The notes under the pieces are model-generated. The model was not told where the DNA came from, did no database searches, and saw only the letters and a list, made by a program, of their open reading frames with translations. The translations under genes were made by a program, and so were the position numbers. A stretch of 64,000 nt of DNA from Glutamicibacter sp. MNS18. Its GTDB lineage: Bacteria > Actinomycetota > Actinomycetes > Actinomycetales > Micrococcaceae. The stretch spans positions 310,001-374,000 of the forward strand of contig NZ_JAPCHW010000005.1 in the NCBI RefSeq assembly GCF_026107515.2. The letters run 5' to 3'. This document shows positions 50,615 through 59,008 of the stretch, piece after piece; within the stretch, counting starts at the first letter, position 1; each line of letters opens with the position of its first letter.

Positions 50615-51604
50615 CTAGCCCTTGTGGGTGCTCGCATCCGGGTGATTGCCGGTTCCCGCACGCGCGTTCATCAGCAGTTCGCGGTGCCATCCGCGTCCCA
50701 GATCACCGGGTACGTGCGCGGCGAGCATCGCCCAATGTGGCGGGTCGCTGGCCAGCAGAAGGTTCCGGCTTGATCTCCCGCGTGAGGTGAAATCCACCAG
50801 TTGGTAGGGGCCGTCAGCGGAGAGTAGCACAGCTTGGTTATGTTGGTCGTGGGCGGTGTCGACCTGGTCCTCGACCCCGCGCTTGCTGTTCCAGAACCAG
50901 CGTGCCGTGAGCATGGCCGTGGAAAACTGCTGCCAGGATCCGTATTCCTGCTGCACATACCCGGCTGCCTGCAACGTGATATCCTCGGCCAGCTCCCGCT
51001 CCAGATAACCGGCAGCCATGCCGGAACGGGCCAGCATCACCGCCCGGCTCAGGTCCCAGGCGCTGAGATTGACTCGCTGCACGTCGCGTTCATTGCGTTG
51101 CATCCGGCGGATGCGCAGAAGCTGCTCCCGGGCATCGGCACTGGTTTGGTATTGCCGCGATAGCCCGCGGCGCAAGGCCTGTAACTGCGGGTCCCCGGAA
51201 ACCACCATGGCGCGCAGTGTTTCCCATTCGGTGCGGTGACCTTGGGTCAAGAGCCACCAGATCTGTTCCAGCACGTCACTGCGGTTGTGGATGGACCAGT
51301 GCCGGGCCAGCAGTTCTTGTTCGCCGGTCGCATCCCGGTAGCCGAACTCGTCCAGCGGCTCATTGCGGCACAGGGTGAACCCGGCGGAGACTGCCAGCGC
51401 CAACCCCAGGGGATGGTGGCCGAATTGCTCCGGGTTGTGAGCGTAGACCGGCCGGTGGTGTTCTTCCCACTTCGGGGCCTCGGCCTTGATCGCCCGCCGA
51501 CCGCGGCGGGCACCGGCCAGTCTGGTGAACAGCCATCCGAGAACGACCAACAGGATGCCGACCGCCAGTCCCGCGGCAACTCCAAGAAGTGTGTCCGTTT
51601 CCAT
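50615..51604 (-). CDS. DUF1266-containing membrane-anchored protein
   Basis: A 329-residue protein with one N-terminal membrane helix (LGVAAGLAVGILLVVLGWLF, residues 6-25) and a large cytoplasmic domain. NLSAWDLSRAVMLARSGMAAGYLERELAEDI and GSWQQFSTAMLTARWFWN are the DUF1266 signature. Function unknown in the family. It is convergent with the dioxygenase operon and separated from IclR by about 135 bases; nothing ties it to catabolism. Confidence 0.78.
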   Translation of the reverse strand: METDTLLGVAAGLAVGILLVVLGWLFTRLAGARRGRRAIKAEAPKWEEHHRPVYAHNPEQFGHHPLGLALAVSAGFTLCRNEPLDEFGYRDATGEQELLARHWSIHNRSDVLEQIWWLLTQGHRTEWETLRAMVVSGDPQLQALRRGLSRQYQTSADAREQLLRIRRMQRNERDVQRVNLSAWDLSRAVMLARSGMAAGYLERELAEDITLQAAGYVQQEYGSWQQFSTAMLTARWFWNSKRGVEDQVDTAHDQHNQAVLLSADGPYQLVDFTSRGRSSRNLLLASDPPHWAMLAAHVPGDLGRGWHRELLMNARAGTGNHPDASTHKG

Positions 51605-51738
51605 CCGCTCAGTTTACGTGCAGCGGCCAGGCGCTATGGAATCCGTCTATCTGCGTCTAGCCTTGGGCGATCGGTGCACGGCGGGCTCTGCCGGCGGCGG
51701 TGATGCCGGAAACCGCCCAGGGGCCGCGGCACCTGGAA

Positions 51739-52530
51739 CTAGCCAGTCCTGCCGGCGGCGGCGGATACCGCGGCTGCGGCCCGAGAAGCCTCGTAACAGA
51801 CCTTGCGCAGCACCGATGTCTGGCTTTCGGGAACGAACTTTCCCGCAGGACCGGAAATGGACAGCGCCGCCACCGCCTGGCCGCTGGCATTGAAGACCGC
51901 AGCGCCCACGCAGTTCAACCCCATGAGGATCTCCTCCCTGTCATAGCCCAGATTCGCCTGGCGGACTTGGGACAGCTCCCTGGCCAGGTGGTCGGGGTCG
52001 GTGATCGTGTTCTCAGTCCAGGCGAATAGCTCCTGGTTCATGACTGCGGAGGCCGCCGCGGGTGTGTGCGCCAACAGGACCTTGCCCACAGCCGTGCAGT
52101 AGGAGGGTGCGCGTCCGCCAATCCGTGAGGGGCTGCGTACCGCCAGTTGGCCGTAGAGCTTGTTCAGGTACACCACGTCGGTGCCCTGCAACACGGCCAG
52201 GTGAACGGTTTGCCGGGTCAACTCGTAGAGGTTCACCAGGTAGGGGGTCAAGGCATCACGCAGTCGCGCATGGAGATCCGATTCCTGGGTCATGCCCAGG
52301 TCCTGGATCATCTTGCCCAGGCGGTAGGCGTTGCCGGCACGTTGCACTGCACCATTGGCCTGAAGCGACGCCAATACCCGGAATGCGGTGGATTTGGACA
52401 GATCCGCCCGCCGGGCCAGTTCGCTGACGCCAACCCCCGTGGTGGCCTCTTCACCGAAGGCCTTGAGCAGGTCCATGGCCTTATCCACGGCGGTTCGGTT
52501 ATCTCTTGGCGGGGTGCTTGAACGGGTCAC
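51739..52530 (-). CDS. IclR-family regulator, candidate controller of the catabolic regulon
   Basis: A 263-residue regulator: winged HTH at residues about 12-75 (TAVDKAMDLLKAFG, then SELARRADLSKSTAFRVLASLQ) and the IclR effector domain (DVVYLNKLYG, GRAPSYCTAVGKVLLAH, and closing VPESQTSVLRKVCYEASR). MhpR of E. coli, the activator of mhp genes, is also IclR type. Its position beside the operon makes it the best candidate for binding the shared dyads; a weak dyad copy also lies 72 bases ahead of its own GTG start. The IclR protein at 26242 is the alternative. Confidence 0.88.
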   Translation of the reverse strand: MTRSSTPPRDNRTAVDKAMDLLKAFGEEATTGVGVSELARRADLSKSTAFRVLASLQANGAVQRAGNAYRLGKMIQDLGMTQESDLHARLRDALTPYLVNLYELTRQTVHLAVLQGTDVVYLNKLYGQLAVRSPSRIGGRAPSYCTAVGKVLLAHTPAAASAVMNQELFAWTENTITDPDHLARELSQVRQANLGYDREEILMGLNCVGAAVFNASGQAVAALSISGPAGKFVPESQTSVLRKVCYEASRAAAAVSAAAGRTG

Positions 52531-52602
52531 GAAGGGCTCCTAATGCGAGGTGTGGTCAGGCCGGGAGGCGCGCAACCCTGCCTGAAGAAGCTTTGCTTCC
52601 AT

Positions 52603-52621
52603 TGTTCCCGCGACCAGTACG
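52603..52621 (-). promoter_or_regulatory. Weak copy of the shared dyad upstream of IclR
   Basis: TGTTCCCGCGACCAGTACG; towards IclR the near half is GGGAACA and the far half CGTACTG. 72 bases before the IclR start. Weakest copy. Confidence 0.35.
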
Positions 52622-52633
52622 ATAGTCAAACAT

Positions 52634-52653
52634 GACAAATTGTCCAGTATAAG
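52634..52653 (+). promoter_or_regulatory. Promoter and operator of the XRE-cupin gene
   Basis: GACAA-a-TTGTC (52634-52644) is a perfect dyad that lies between a possible GTCAAA (52625-52630) and TATAAG (52648-52653). The -10 element is 13 bases ahead of ATG 52667, so the mRNA has almost no leader. Autorepression is likely. Confidence 0.5.
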
Positions 52654-52666
52654 TGACACTTTTTGT

Positions 52667-53242
52667 ATGGATAGTAATCATCTGGTTGCCACGAATATCC
52701 GTCGATTTCGGCGGGAGCGCGAATTATCCTTGGGGGACCTGGCCAAGCGCACCGGGATCTCCAAGCAGACCCTGTCGAAAATCGAGGCAGGACAAGGCAA
52801 CCCCACAGTGGGGACCCTGGAGTCCATCGGGCAGGGCCTGGGCGTGAACCTCGGGGCCATATTGGCCGCCTACGGCTCAAATGTGAAGCTGCAGCGCGTC
52901 GAGGTCGCACCGTGGCGGGCGCATGCGATCGGCAGCACCCGGTCCCTGGACAAGATCTATGGCACCGGATATGTGGAAACCAGTCTGATCCGGATCGCTG
53001 CCAACGTGCCCGAGGACATCGCCCCGCATTCCCGGGGAACCCTGCACCAGGTGTACGTCATTGCAGGCAGCGTACGCATCAGCGGCGAATTCGACAGCGT
53101 CGAGTTGCAGCCCGGGGACTTTTTCCGTTTCCCCGGTGACGTTGAACATTCCTACTTCACCCGGGACCCGGAGGTTTTGCTGCACGTGACCACCACCGCC
53201 CCGCAGATCGCCCAGTTCACGCCTGCCGGCCAGGAATCCTGA
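52667..53242 (+). CDS. XRE-family regulator with C-terminal cupin domain
   Basis: A 191-residue regulator: lambda-like HTH at residues about 6-62 (IRRFRRERELSLGDLAKRTGISKQTLSKIEAG) and a cupin_2 sensor at about 100-175 (HSRGTLHQVYVIAGSVRI, LQPGDFFRFPGDVEHSY). This pairing senses small molecules in amino-acid and sugar catabolism. ATG 52667 fits the family and the promoter described next to it; TTG 52640 lies inside the operator. It is divergent from IclR and convergent with the thioesterase. Target genes unknown. Confidence 0.87.
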   Translation: MDSNHLVATNIRRFRRERELSLGDLAKRTGISKQTLSKIEAGQGNPTVGTLESIGQGLGVNLGAILAAYGSNVKLQRVEVAPWRAHAIGSTRSLDKIYGTGYVETSLIRIAANVPEDIAPHSRGTLHQVYVIAGSVRISGEFDSVELQPGDFFRFPGDVEHSYFTRDPEVLLHVTTTAPQIAQFTPAGQES

Positions 53243-53259
53243 ACATCTCCTGGCGGCTG

Positions 53260-53739
53260 TTAGCTGCCGGTGCGTTGATCCGCGGTGGTGTACTGTCCGG
53301 GGATATCAATGACGGCCATGGTGCACCGTGACACGCAGACCAGCTTGCCCTGGTCATTGCGGATGTTGATCATCCAGACATGGGAGCGGCGTCCGATCAT
53401 GAGGGCCGTGGCCTCACCGTAGACGTACTGGCCCCGGATGCCCGGGCGCAGGTGGTTGGCGTTGATCTCCTGTCCGACCACATGGAAACGGGTACGATCC
53501 ACGGCCAGGTAGGCGGCCCACGAGGCCAGGGTCTCTGCGAAGGCGACCGAGGCGCCTCCGTGCAGGACCCCTGCCGGCTGGATGGTCCGCTCATCCACGG
53601 GCATGCGCCCGCGCAAGGAGGTGGCGGTGATCTCGGTGATCTCGATACCGAGGTTGGCGTTCAGGCAACCGGCGGCCTTCTCATTGAGCTCACTGGCGTC
53701 GGTCTGTCCATGCCAGATGGTGTCCTTGGTGTCGAGCAC
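53260..53739 (-). CDS. Hotdog-fold thioesterase (PaaI/MenI-like)
   Basis: A 159-residue thioesterase. GIEITEITATSLRGRMPVDERTIQPAGVLHGGASVAFAETLAS is the MenI/EntH-type hotdog with the catalytic LHGG and Glu in AFAETL near residue 70; GQEINANHLRPG and ATALMIGRRSHVWMINIRNDQGKLVCVSRCTMAVID complete it. It probably hydrolyses an acyl-CoA in the pathway, the counterpart of the ligase. GTG 53739 has AGGAGAGAG ahead. Divergent from the dehydrogenase at 53940. Confidence 0.85.
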   Translation of the reverse strand: MLDTKDTIWHGQTDASELNEKAAGCLNANLGIEITEITATSLRGRMPVDERTIQPAGVLHGGASVAFAETLASWAAYLAVDRTRFHVVGQEINANHLRPGIRGQYVYGEATALMIGRRSHVWMINIRNDQGKLVCVSRCTMAVIDIPGQYTTADQRTGS

Positions 53740-53814
53740 GGCTCTCTCCTGGGGTGTGGTCGGCGGGGTTTATCCGTTTGAGCCTAGTCCGGGGCAGGGA
53801 GCACCTGAAGAGAT

Positions 53815-53833
53815 CATGCCGGTGTGCGGAACA
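53815..53833 (+). promoter_or_regulatory. Shared catabolic dyad upstream of the 53.9-kb dehydrogenase
   Basis: CATGCCGGTGTGCGGAACA: the promoter-side half CGGAACA is perfect, the far half CATGCCG matches at 5 of 7. It lies 106 bases before the start codon. CCGGTGT/ACACCGG at 53819-53837 also forms a separate dyad here. Confidence 0.5.
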
Positions 53834-53878
53834 CCGGGTCGACTTCCCGCGGCAACTGGCAAAAGACTGGTGGGAGGC

Positions 53879-53904
53879 GTTGTTCCCGAGTGTTCGGGAA
53901 CAAC
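53879..53904. promoter_or_regulatory. 26-bp perfect dyad close to the dehydrogenase start
   Basis: GTTGTTCCCGA (53879-53889) and TCGGGAACAAC (53894-53904) with four bases between. 35 bases before ATG 53940. Related in sequence to the shared dyad (GTTCC/GGAAC) but with another spacing, so probably another protein or a leader hairpin. Confidence 0.6.
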
Positions 53905-53939
53905 GAAAAGTACTACATGGAACCCAAGGAGAGCACCCG

Positions 53940-54911
53940 ATGCGCGCAGCGGTCGCCGTTTCCCAGAACCCCGAAGATCCGTTGTCGGGCCTTGACGTGC
54001 GGGACGTTCCCCGGCCCGAGCCGCGCAAAGGCTGGACGGTGGTCAAGGTCAAGGCCTCCTCGGTGAACATGCATGATCTGTGGACGCTACGCGGCGTGGG
54101 TCATGACCCGAGGAACATCCCGGTCATCCTGGGCTGCGATGTGGCCGGGGTGACCGAAGACGGTCGGGAGGTCGTGGTGCATCCGGTGATCGGCGATGCC
54201 GATGCCGGTGGCGGGGATGAGACCCTGGACCCGAATCGGGCGCTGCTCTCCGAACGGCATGACGGTGGATTCGCCCAGTACATCCTGGTTCCGGACAGGT
54301 GCGTGCTGGACAAGCCGGCCTCGTTGAGTTTCGAGCAGGCGGCCTGCCTGCCGGTGGCCTGGTCCACCGCCTACCGGATGCTCTTTACCCGCGCCGGCCT
54401 GCAGCCCGGGCAGAAGGTCCTGGTCCAGGGGGCCGGTGGAGGTGTAGCCAGTGCCGCGATCTGCCTGGCCACGGCGGCCGGGGCGACCGTCTATGCGACC
54501 AGCCGCAGTGAATCCAACCGCCAGCTGGCCCTGGAACTGGGGGCCACTGCCGCCTTCCAGTCCGGCGAGCGCCTGCCCGAACGGGTTGATGTGGTCATCG
54601 AGACCGTGGGGGAGGCCACCTGGGGCCATTCGCTACGCTGCCTGAAACCCGGCGGGGCCATTGTCATCGCCGGGGCCACCAGTGGCACCGCACCCGACGC
54701 GGACCTGGGGCGGATCTTCTACCAGCAACTGCGTGTCATCGGCTCGACCGGTTCGACCCGGCAGGAGACCCAGGCCATGCTGGAAATGGTGGAACGCCAC
54801 GGACTGCGACCGCGAATCGACCGGGTCCTGCCGCTGGAGCGGATCCATGAGGGTTTCCAGGCCATGATCGACGGGGCCCTGGCAGGCAAGGTCGTTATCA
54901 GCATCGACTGA
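53940..54911 (+). CDS. Zinc-type alcohol dehydrogenase/quinone oxidoreductase (MDR family)
   Basis: A 323-residue medium-chain dehydrogenase. GroES-like part with SVNMHDLWTLRGVGHDPRNIPVILGCDVAG (about residues 40-70), cofactor fold VLVQGAGGGVASAAICLATAAGA near 160-182, and closing HEGFQAMIDGALAGKVVISID. The structural-zinc Cys cluster is absent, so it is of the zinc-free quinone-oxidoreductase or acyl-reductase branch. AAGGAGAG precedes ATG 53940. The shared dyad upstream links it to the catabolic regulon. Substrate unknown; a cinnamoyl or enoyl reduction is possible. Confidence 0.83.
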   Translation: MRAAVAVSQNPEDPLSGLDVRDVPRPEPRKGWTVVKVKASSVNMHDLWTLRGVGHDPRNIPVILGCDVAGVTEDGREVVVHPVIGDADAGGGDETLDPNRALLSERHDGGFAQYILVPDRCVLDKPASLSFEQAACLPVAWSTAYRMLFTRAGLQPGQKVLVQGAGGGVASAAICLATAAGATVYATSRSESNRQLALELGATAAFQSGERLPERVDVVIETVGEATWGHSLRCLKPGGAIVIAGATSGTAPDADLGRIFYQQLRVIGSTGSTRQETQAMLEMVERHGLRPRIDRVLPLERIHEGFQAMIDGALAGKVVISID

Positions 54912-54958
54912 GCCTGCCGTGTCCGGTCCGTGGCTGGACCTTGTCTAAGATCGGGTAC

Positions 54959-55633
54959 ATGAGTGAATTCACCGAGTCCGAGTCCGCAGCCGAGGCAAAG
55001 TCCGAGCCGGGCGAACTGGTCCAGCCCATCATCCTGCGAATCGACAAGGAAGATCCCTGCGGCCAGGACGAGGGTATTGCCGCCGCGGCGTTGGCCTCGG
55101 TGGCCGCGTTCCTCCAGAATCCGGAGAACCCTGCGTGGGGGCCCTGGGCGGCCGGGGCTTTTGCCAAGTCGGTGCGGCGGGCCAACCCCAAGATGTTCGC
55201 CAAGGTGCTTGAAGAGTTCGAAGAGCACGCGCTGATCGAGGTCGGGGCTGCGCAGGCCGCGGGTCTGGTGCCACTTCCGGCCAATGCGTTGCCCAAACGG
55301 CTGGCCAAGCTCCAGGTCTCCGGGACCGAGCTGCCAGAATCCGGGCAGGTTTTCACCGGACAGGTCCAGGTTGTCCTGGATGGATCCCTGGGCATGTCCA
55401 CGGGCAAGGCCTGCGCCCAGGCGGCCCATGCCCTGTTCGCGTGGCTGATCCAGGCCGCTCCGGAAACCGTGCAGGACTGGATCGAGGAGGGCGCGACCCT
55501 CGGTATCCGGCATATGGATCGCCAGGGTTTCGAACGCGGGATCCAGGATGCGGTTGGACCGGTCATCCGGGACGCGGGACGCACGGAAATCGAACCGGGT
55601 TCGGCCACCGCCTACGTCGTGTACACCGGATAG
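54959..55633 (+). CDS. Peptidyl-tRNA hydrolase 2 (PTH2) domain protein
   Basis: A 224-residue protein. Residues about 115-205 hold a PTH2-type domain with the signature MSTGKACAQAAHALFAW and FERGIQDAVG; the N-terminal part (PIILRIDKEDPCGQDEGIAAAALAS) is found with it in other actinobacteria. Canonical PTH2 enzymes of archaea and eukaryotes free tRNA from peptides; the bacterial versions are little studied and the cell also has a normal Pth, so the substrate is open. ATG 54959 is preferred to TTG 54941. It starts 47 bases after the dehydrogenase. Confidence 0.75.
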   Translation: MSEFTESESAAEAKSEPGELVQPIILRIDKEDPCGQDEGIAAAALASVAAFLQNPENPAWGPWAAGAFAKSVRRANPKMFAKVLEEFEEHALIEVGAAQAAGLVPLPANALPKRLAKLQVSGTELPESGQVFTGQVQVVLDGSLGMSTGKACAQAAHALFAWLIQAAPETVQDWIEEGATLGIRHMDRQGFERGIQDAVGPVIRDAGRTEIEPGSATAYVVYTG

Positions 55634-55698
55634 CTCTGGCGCACCAGGGGAGTCCTGTGGCATGGTGGCCTTACCTACCGGCGAAGGAGCACTGCGGC

Positions 55699-56046
55699 AT
55701 GGAACATCCCCTGGACCATAGCTTGCCCGACGGCGTGATAAGCCTCGGGGCCGACCAGTTGGCCAGCGATCACCCGTTCAAGCCCGGACGTGTTTCACCC
55801 CGGGCACGCTACAAGGCCGAGGATTTCCGGGTCACCGAACTGGCCTTCGACGATGGGGTGGTGCTCAGCGAGCATTCCTCGCCTCATACGGTCATCGTGC
55901 AGGTGGTTAGCGGAACCATTGATGTCGAAGTCGGCGGGGGGACCCTCCGGTTCCAGGCCGGGGCCCTGCTGCATCTGAAGGCCGGGGTGGACCATGCGGT
56001 CACCGCGGTGGAACCAGCGCGGATACTGCTGATTTTCCTCCACTGA
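55699..56046 (+). CDS. Cupin-domain protein
   Basis: A 115-residue single cupin. RYKAEDFRVTELAFDDGVVLSEHSSPHTVIVQVVSGTIDVEVGG covers motif 1 with two His; LRFQAGALLHLKAGVDHAV covers motif 2. It is similar to the cupin at 29204, but keeps more of the metal ligands. AAGGAG lies ten bases before ATG 55699. Follows the PTH2 gene by 65 bases; function unknown. Confidence 0.8.
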   Translation: MEHPLDHSLPDGVISLGADQLASDHPFKPGRVSPRARYKAEDFRVTELAFDDGVVLSEHSSPHTVIVQVVSGTIDVEVGGGTLRFQAGALLHLKAGVDHAVTAVEPARILLIFLH

Positions 56047-56335
56047 CCCCGCTGCTGATCCGGGGTGTCGGGCACCAATGCGCCCCTCCCATCCCGCCCG
56101 GTGCCGTGCTGGAGGGATGGTACACCGGAAGCCGCTGCCATGACTCAGGAAGGACCGTCCGGCTTCCCGCTGACAGGGGCGCCATGGCGCTCCCCGAGCC
56201 GAACACCGCCGTGGGCAGCTCCTGGCCAACAACCCGGCGCCCGATAGCGGCCAGCATCCCGCCCGCAGCGCGGCTGATCGCCTGCCCGGTCCGCGACTGG
56301 CGGCACGGCGGGGCGGATTAGGGTAGCAAAATTTG

Positions 56336-56357
56336 AATGTTTGACCCCACAAACATT
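56336..56357. promoter_or_regulatory. Candidate MntR/DtxR operator ahead of the metal importer
   Basis: AATGTTTG (56336-56343) and CAAACATT (56350-56357) form a perfect 8-6-8 dyad in an AT-rich patch, about 90 bases before the importer's first gene. A DtxR-type regulator is encoded at the end of the same locus. The rest of the 56047-56448 spacer has no gene I can support. Confidence 0.6.
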
Positions 56358-56448
56358 ATCCTGAATTTGTGGTCCACAGGACCGCTGAAAGTTGTTCCCG
56401 CGACCGGCTGCGCCCGGTGGCGGACTATCGGGACCGGGGTCATATGTC

Positions 56449-57402
56449 ATGAGCGGACTGTCAAGGATGACAGCTGTGCGCCAGCTGCTGGGTGGAATAT
56501 TCTCCGGCGTGGCGCTGTTGCTACTGGGCGGCTGCACAGCCACTGCCGAACCGACCGCACGTGATGCCGTCGGGGATGAACGGCCCGTGGTGCTGACCAC
56601 CTTCACCGTGCTGGCCGATATCGCGCAGAACGTGGCCGGCGAGCACCTGCGCGTTGAATCCATTACCAAGTACGGTGCCGAAATCCACGGTTACGAGCCG
56701 ACCCCGGACGACCTGCGGCGGGCCTCGAATGCCGACCTGGTACTGGACAACGGGCTGAACCTCGAAGCATGGTTCGAGCAATTCGTGACCGATGTGCATG
56801 CTCCGCATGTCAATGTCAGCCAAGGGGTCAGCCCGATCCCCATCGCCGAGGGCGAGGCCAGCGGCCATCCGAACCCGCATGCCTGGATGAGCCCGCTGAA
56901 CGTGAAGATCTACGCCGAGAACATGGCGCGCGCCTTTGCCGAACTGGACCCCGGGCATGCCGCGGAGTACCAGGCGAATGCCGCACGCTACCAGGAGCAA
57001 TTGCAGCGCATCCATGACGATCTTGTTGCGGACCTGGCCGGGGTGCCCGAAGCCAAACGGGTACTGATCACCTGCGAAGGGGCCTTTTCCTATCTGGCCC
57101 ACGATGCGGGACTGCAGGAACGGTACCTGTGGGCGGTGAACTCGGAAACCGAAGCCACGCCACGCAAGGTGGCCGCGGTGATCGACTACGTGCGTGAACA
57201 CCAGGTACCGGCGGTCTTCTGCGAGTCCACGGTCTCCGATGCGGCCATGCAACGCGTTGTCGAATCCACCGATACCCGCTTCGGCGGCTCGCTGTATGTG
57301 GATTCGCTCTCCGCACCGGATGGGCCGGTGCCGACCTACCTGGAGATGATCACCCACGACACCCGCACCATCACCGACGCCTTGAATGGAGAGGTCCAAT
57401 GA
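56449..57402 (+). CDS. mntA: Manganese/zinc ABC transporter substrate-binding lipoprotein
   Basis: A 317-residue lipoprotein of the cluster A-I (ZnuA/PsaA) family. A signal peptide ends in the lipobox LLGGC (Cys29). The four metal ligands are in the family contexts IHGYEPTPDD (His), PNPHAWMSP (His), CEGAFSYLAHD (Glu) and YVDSLS (Asp). A Glu third ligand and no His-rich loop favour manganese over zinc. ATG 56449 is chosen for the signal peptide; ATG 56467 would also work. Its stop overlaps the ATPase start by ATGA. Controlled, by inference, by the dyad at 56336. Confidence 0.87.
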   Translation: MSGLSRMTAVRQLLGGIFSGVALLLLGGCTATAEPTARDAVGDERPVVLTTFTVLADIAQNVAGEHLRVESITKYGAEIHGYEPTPDDLRRASNADLVLDNGLNLEAWFEQFVTDVHAPHVNVSQGVSPIPIAEGEASGHPNPHAWMSPLNVKIYAENMARAFAELDPGHAAEYQANAARYQEQLQRIHDDLVADLAGVPEAKRVLITCEGAFSYLAHDAGLQERYLWAVNSETEATPRKVAAVIDYVREHQVPAVFCESTVSDAAMQRVVESTDTRFGGSLYVDSLSAPDGPVPTYLEMITHDTRTITDALNGEVQ

Positions 57403-58136
57403 CCCCGGCCATCGAAGTAGACAACGCCACCGTCCACTACGGAGCGGTGCAGGCCCTGGACCGGGCCAGCCTGACATTGAACCGCGGTACGGTCTGCGCC
57501 CTGGTCGGAATGAACGGGTCGGGCAAATCCACACTCTTCAAGACCATCATGGGGCTGATCAAACCCGATACCGGGACCGTGAAGGTCAACGGGCTGGACC
57601 CGCAGCTGGCCCGCCGCCAGGCGGCGATCGGCTACGTCCCGCAAAACGAGGCAGTGGACTGGAACTTCCCGATTTCGGTGCGGGATGTGGTGATGACCGG
57701 CCGGTACGGCTCCATGGGATGGATGCGTCGTGCCCGCAAGGTCGATCATGCGGCGGTGGATGCCGCATTGGAACGGGTGGGCCTGACAAGCCATGCCGAA
57801 CGGCAGATCGGGCAGCTCTCCGGAGGCCAGAAGAAACGCACCTTCGTTGCACGGTGCCTGGCCCAGAAAACGAACATCATGCTGCTGGACGAGCCGTTTG
57901 CCGGGGTGGACAAGCGCAGCGAGGGAACGATTACCACGCTGCTGCGGGAGGTCGCCGCCGAGGGTGGAAGCGTGCTGATCTCCACCCATGACCTGCATGC
58001 CCTTCCCGACCTGGCCGATGAAGCGATCCTGTTGATGACCAGGGTGCTGATGCACGGGAAACCCGAAACGGTGTTGCGACCGGAGAACCTGGCCCTGGCC
58101 TTCGGCCTGGATCCGATGAAGCGAGGCGGAAAATGA
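57399..58136 (+). CDS. mntB: Manganese/zinc ABC transporter ATPase
   Basis: A 245-residue ABC ATPase: Walker A GMNGSGKST (37-45), Q-loop VPQNEAVDW, signature LSGGQKKR near 143, Walker B IMLLDEPF, and the switch His in LISTHDLHALP. The QNEAVDWNFPISVRDVVMTGRYG segment is that of Mn/Zn importers. Overlaps the genes on both sides by four bases, a tightly coupled operon. Confidence 0.92.
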   Translation: MTPAIEVDNATVHYGAVQALDRASLTLNRGTVCALVGMNGSGKSTLFKTIMGLIKPDTGTVKVNGLDPQLARRQAAIGYVPQNEAVDWNFPISVRDVVMTGRYGSMGWMRRARKVDHAAVDAALERVGLTSHAERQIGQLSGGQKKRTFVARCLAQKTNIMLLDEPFAGVDKRSEGTITTLLREVAAEGGSVLISTHDLHALPDLADEAILLMTRVLMHGKPETVLRPENLALAFGLDPMKRGGK

Positions 58137-59008
58137 ACCTGATCGAGCTGATTGCCGAACCGTTGGGCTACACCTTCATGGTCCGTGCCCTGGCGGTCAC
58201 CGTCATCGCCGCCGTGCTCTGCGCGGTGCTCTCCTGTTGGCTGGTGCTCATCGGCTGGTCGCTGATGGGAGACGCGGTCTCCCATGCCGTGCTGCCGGGC
58301 GTGGTGCTGGCCTACATCTTCGGGGCACCGTTTGCGCTCGGAGCCATTGTCTTCGGGCTGCTGGCCGTGGCGTTGATCGGCGGATTGCGTGATACCAGCC
58401 GGGTCAAGGAGGACGCGGCGATCGGGATCGTGTTCACTACGCTGTTCGCCTTCGGCCTGGTACTGATTTCCGTGACCCCGAGCCACCTGGACCTGAACCA
58501 TATCCTTTTCGGCAACCTGTTGGGTGTCTCGGCTGCCGATCTCTGGCAGGTGCTGGCCCTGGGCGCGGTGACCTTCGTTATTCTGGTGCTCAAGCGCAAG
58601 GACTTCACGCTGTACGCCTTCGACCCCACGCACGCCCACGCCCTGGGCATGAACCCCCGGCTGATCGGCGCGGTGTTGCTGGGCCTGCTGGCCATGACCT
58701 CGGTGGTGGCCCTGCAGGCCGTGGGGGTGATCCTGGTGGTCGCCATGCTGATCATCCCCGGTGCGACCGCGTACCTGCTGACCGACCGCTTTGGCCGCAT
58801 GCTGGTCTACGCGCCGGCACTGGCCGCAGGCGCCGGGATCATGGGCGTCTACGTCAGCTACTACCTGGATGCCTCCACCGGTGGCATGGTGGTCCTGGCC
58901 CAGGGTGTGCTGTTCCTGCTGGTGTACCTCTTCAGCCCGCAACAGGGGCTGGTGGCCAAGGCGGTGCGCTTCCGCGCGCGGCAAAAGGCCATCGCCGCGA
59001 CGCGCTGA
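58133..59008 (+). CDS. mntC: Manganese/zinc ABC transporter permease (ABC-3 family)
   Basis: A 291-residue membrane protein with eight or nine helices, of the ABC-3 family. GDAVSHAVLPGVVLAYIFG near residue 45 is the family's conserved block that contacts the ATPase, and EDAAIGIVFTTLFA and FDPTHAHALGMNP follow. It forms the channel as a homodimer. Its stop codon touches the stop of the convergent DtxR gene, so no terminator lies between them. Confidence 0.92.
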   Translation: MNLIELIAEPLGYTFMVRALAVTVIAAVLCAVLSCWLVLIGWSLMGDAVSHAVLPGVVLAYIFGAPFALGAIVFGLLAVALIGGLRDTSRVKEDAAIGIVFTTLFAFGLVLISVTPSHLDLNHILFGNLLGVSAADLWQVLALGAVTFVILVLKRKDFTLYAFDPTHAHALGMNPRLIGAVLLGLLAMTSVVALQAVGVILVVAMLIIPGATAYLLTDRFGRMLVYAPALAAGAGIMGVYVSYYLDASTGGMVVLAQGVLFLLVYLFSPQQGLVAKAVRFRARQKAIAATR

